6,251 nt of DNA from assembly GCA_003553305.1 (NCBI GenBank), contig PWEB01000246.1, positions 1-6,251 of the forward strand, read 5' to 3'. Position numbers and translations under genes: made by a program. Below, piece by piece: positions 6,219-6,251 of the stretch. Origin of the DNA: Syntrophomonadaceae bacterium (lineage in GTDB: Bacteria > Bacillota > Dethiobacteria > DTU022). The notes under the pieces were generated by a model. That model saw only the letters and a list, made by a program, of their open reading frames with translations. It was not told where the DNA came from and searched no databases. Each line of letters begins with the position of its first letter. The first letter of the stretch is position 1.

Positions 6219-6245
6219 TTTATAACAAACACGAGGTTTTGTCAA
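6219..6245 (-). promoter_or_regulatory. Putative promoter of the double-TetR/bioY operon
   Basis: On the - strand a perfect -35 box TTGACA lies at 6245-6240. TATAAA at 6224-6219 is the best -10 match (5 of 6) with a short 15-nt spacer. TAAATA at 6222-6217 would give a 17-nt spacer but matches only 3 of 6. Transcription would start roughly 35-40 nt before the ATG. The perfect -35 box is strong evidence, but the exact -10 is uncertain. Confidence 0.6.
6225..6242 (-). promoter_or_regulatory. Candidate operator: short inverted repeat in the regulator's promoter
   Basis: On the + strand ACAAA (6225-6229) and TTTGT (6238-6242) form 5-bp arms around an 8-nt centre. The element covers the end of the -35 box and the spacer, where a TetR-type repressor often binds to control its own gene. 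The arms are short and AT-rich, so chance is a real alternative. No second copy was seen elsewhere in the window. Confidence 0.3.
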
Positions 6246-6251
6246 GCAAAC

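Overview
The window looks like chromosomal DNA from an anaerobic, Clostridia-type Firmicute (Bacillota). Three observations support this. A clpX end, lon and ysxC follow one another, as in Firmicutes. Shine-Dalgarno sites are strong and GTG/TTG starts are used freely. A radical-type 2-hydroxyacyl-CoA dehydratase activator ATPase, typical of strict anaerobes, lies next to them. I cannot name a genus from the sequence alone.

Layout. Bases 1-217 are the 3' end of clpX (+). Bases 218-345 are a gap with a 12-bp inverted repeat centred on a plausible lon promoter. lon (346-2757, +) encodes a complete ATP-dependent protease, and ysxC/engB (2780-3367, +) encodes a ribosome-assembly GTPase 22 nt behind it. 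The gap 3368-3509 holds four tandem copies of a 16-bp repeat. Next comes a 260-aa [4Fe-4S] ATPase of the HgdC/BcrA-D activator family (3510-4292, +). A Rho-independent terminator for this + strand block sits at 4428-4455, inside the 3' coding end of the convergent bioY gene.

On the - strand, a regulator gene (6174-4987) is followed 25 nt later by bioY (4961-4407), the substrate-binding membrane subunit of an ECF-type biotin transporter. The regulator is unusual. It is two complete TetR-family repressors fused in one 395-aa chain, and the second copy aligns to the first at an offset of exactly 200 residues without gaps across nearly all its length. A promoter with a perfect TTGACA box precedes it, with a short inverted repeat between the -35 and -10 elements.

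How it fits together. The + strand block is protein quality control (ClpX, Lon) plus ribosome assembly (YsxC), followed by an activator with no dehydratase partner in view. The - strand pair looks like a small self-contained unit in which a tandem TetR pseudo-dimer probably controls its own operon and hence biotin uptake. That regulatory link is inferred from gene order, not seen directly. The most distinctive features are the fused double-TetR, the lon promoter palindrome, the 16-bp repeat array and the terminator embedded in bioY.
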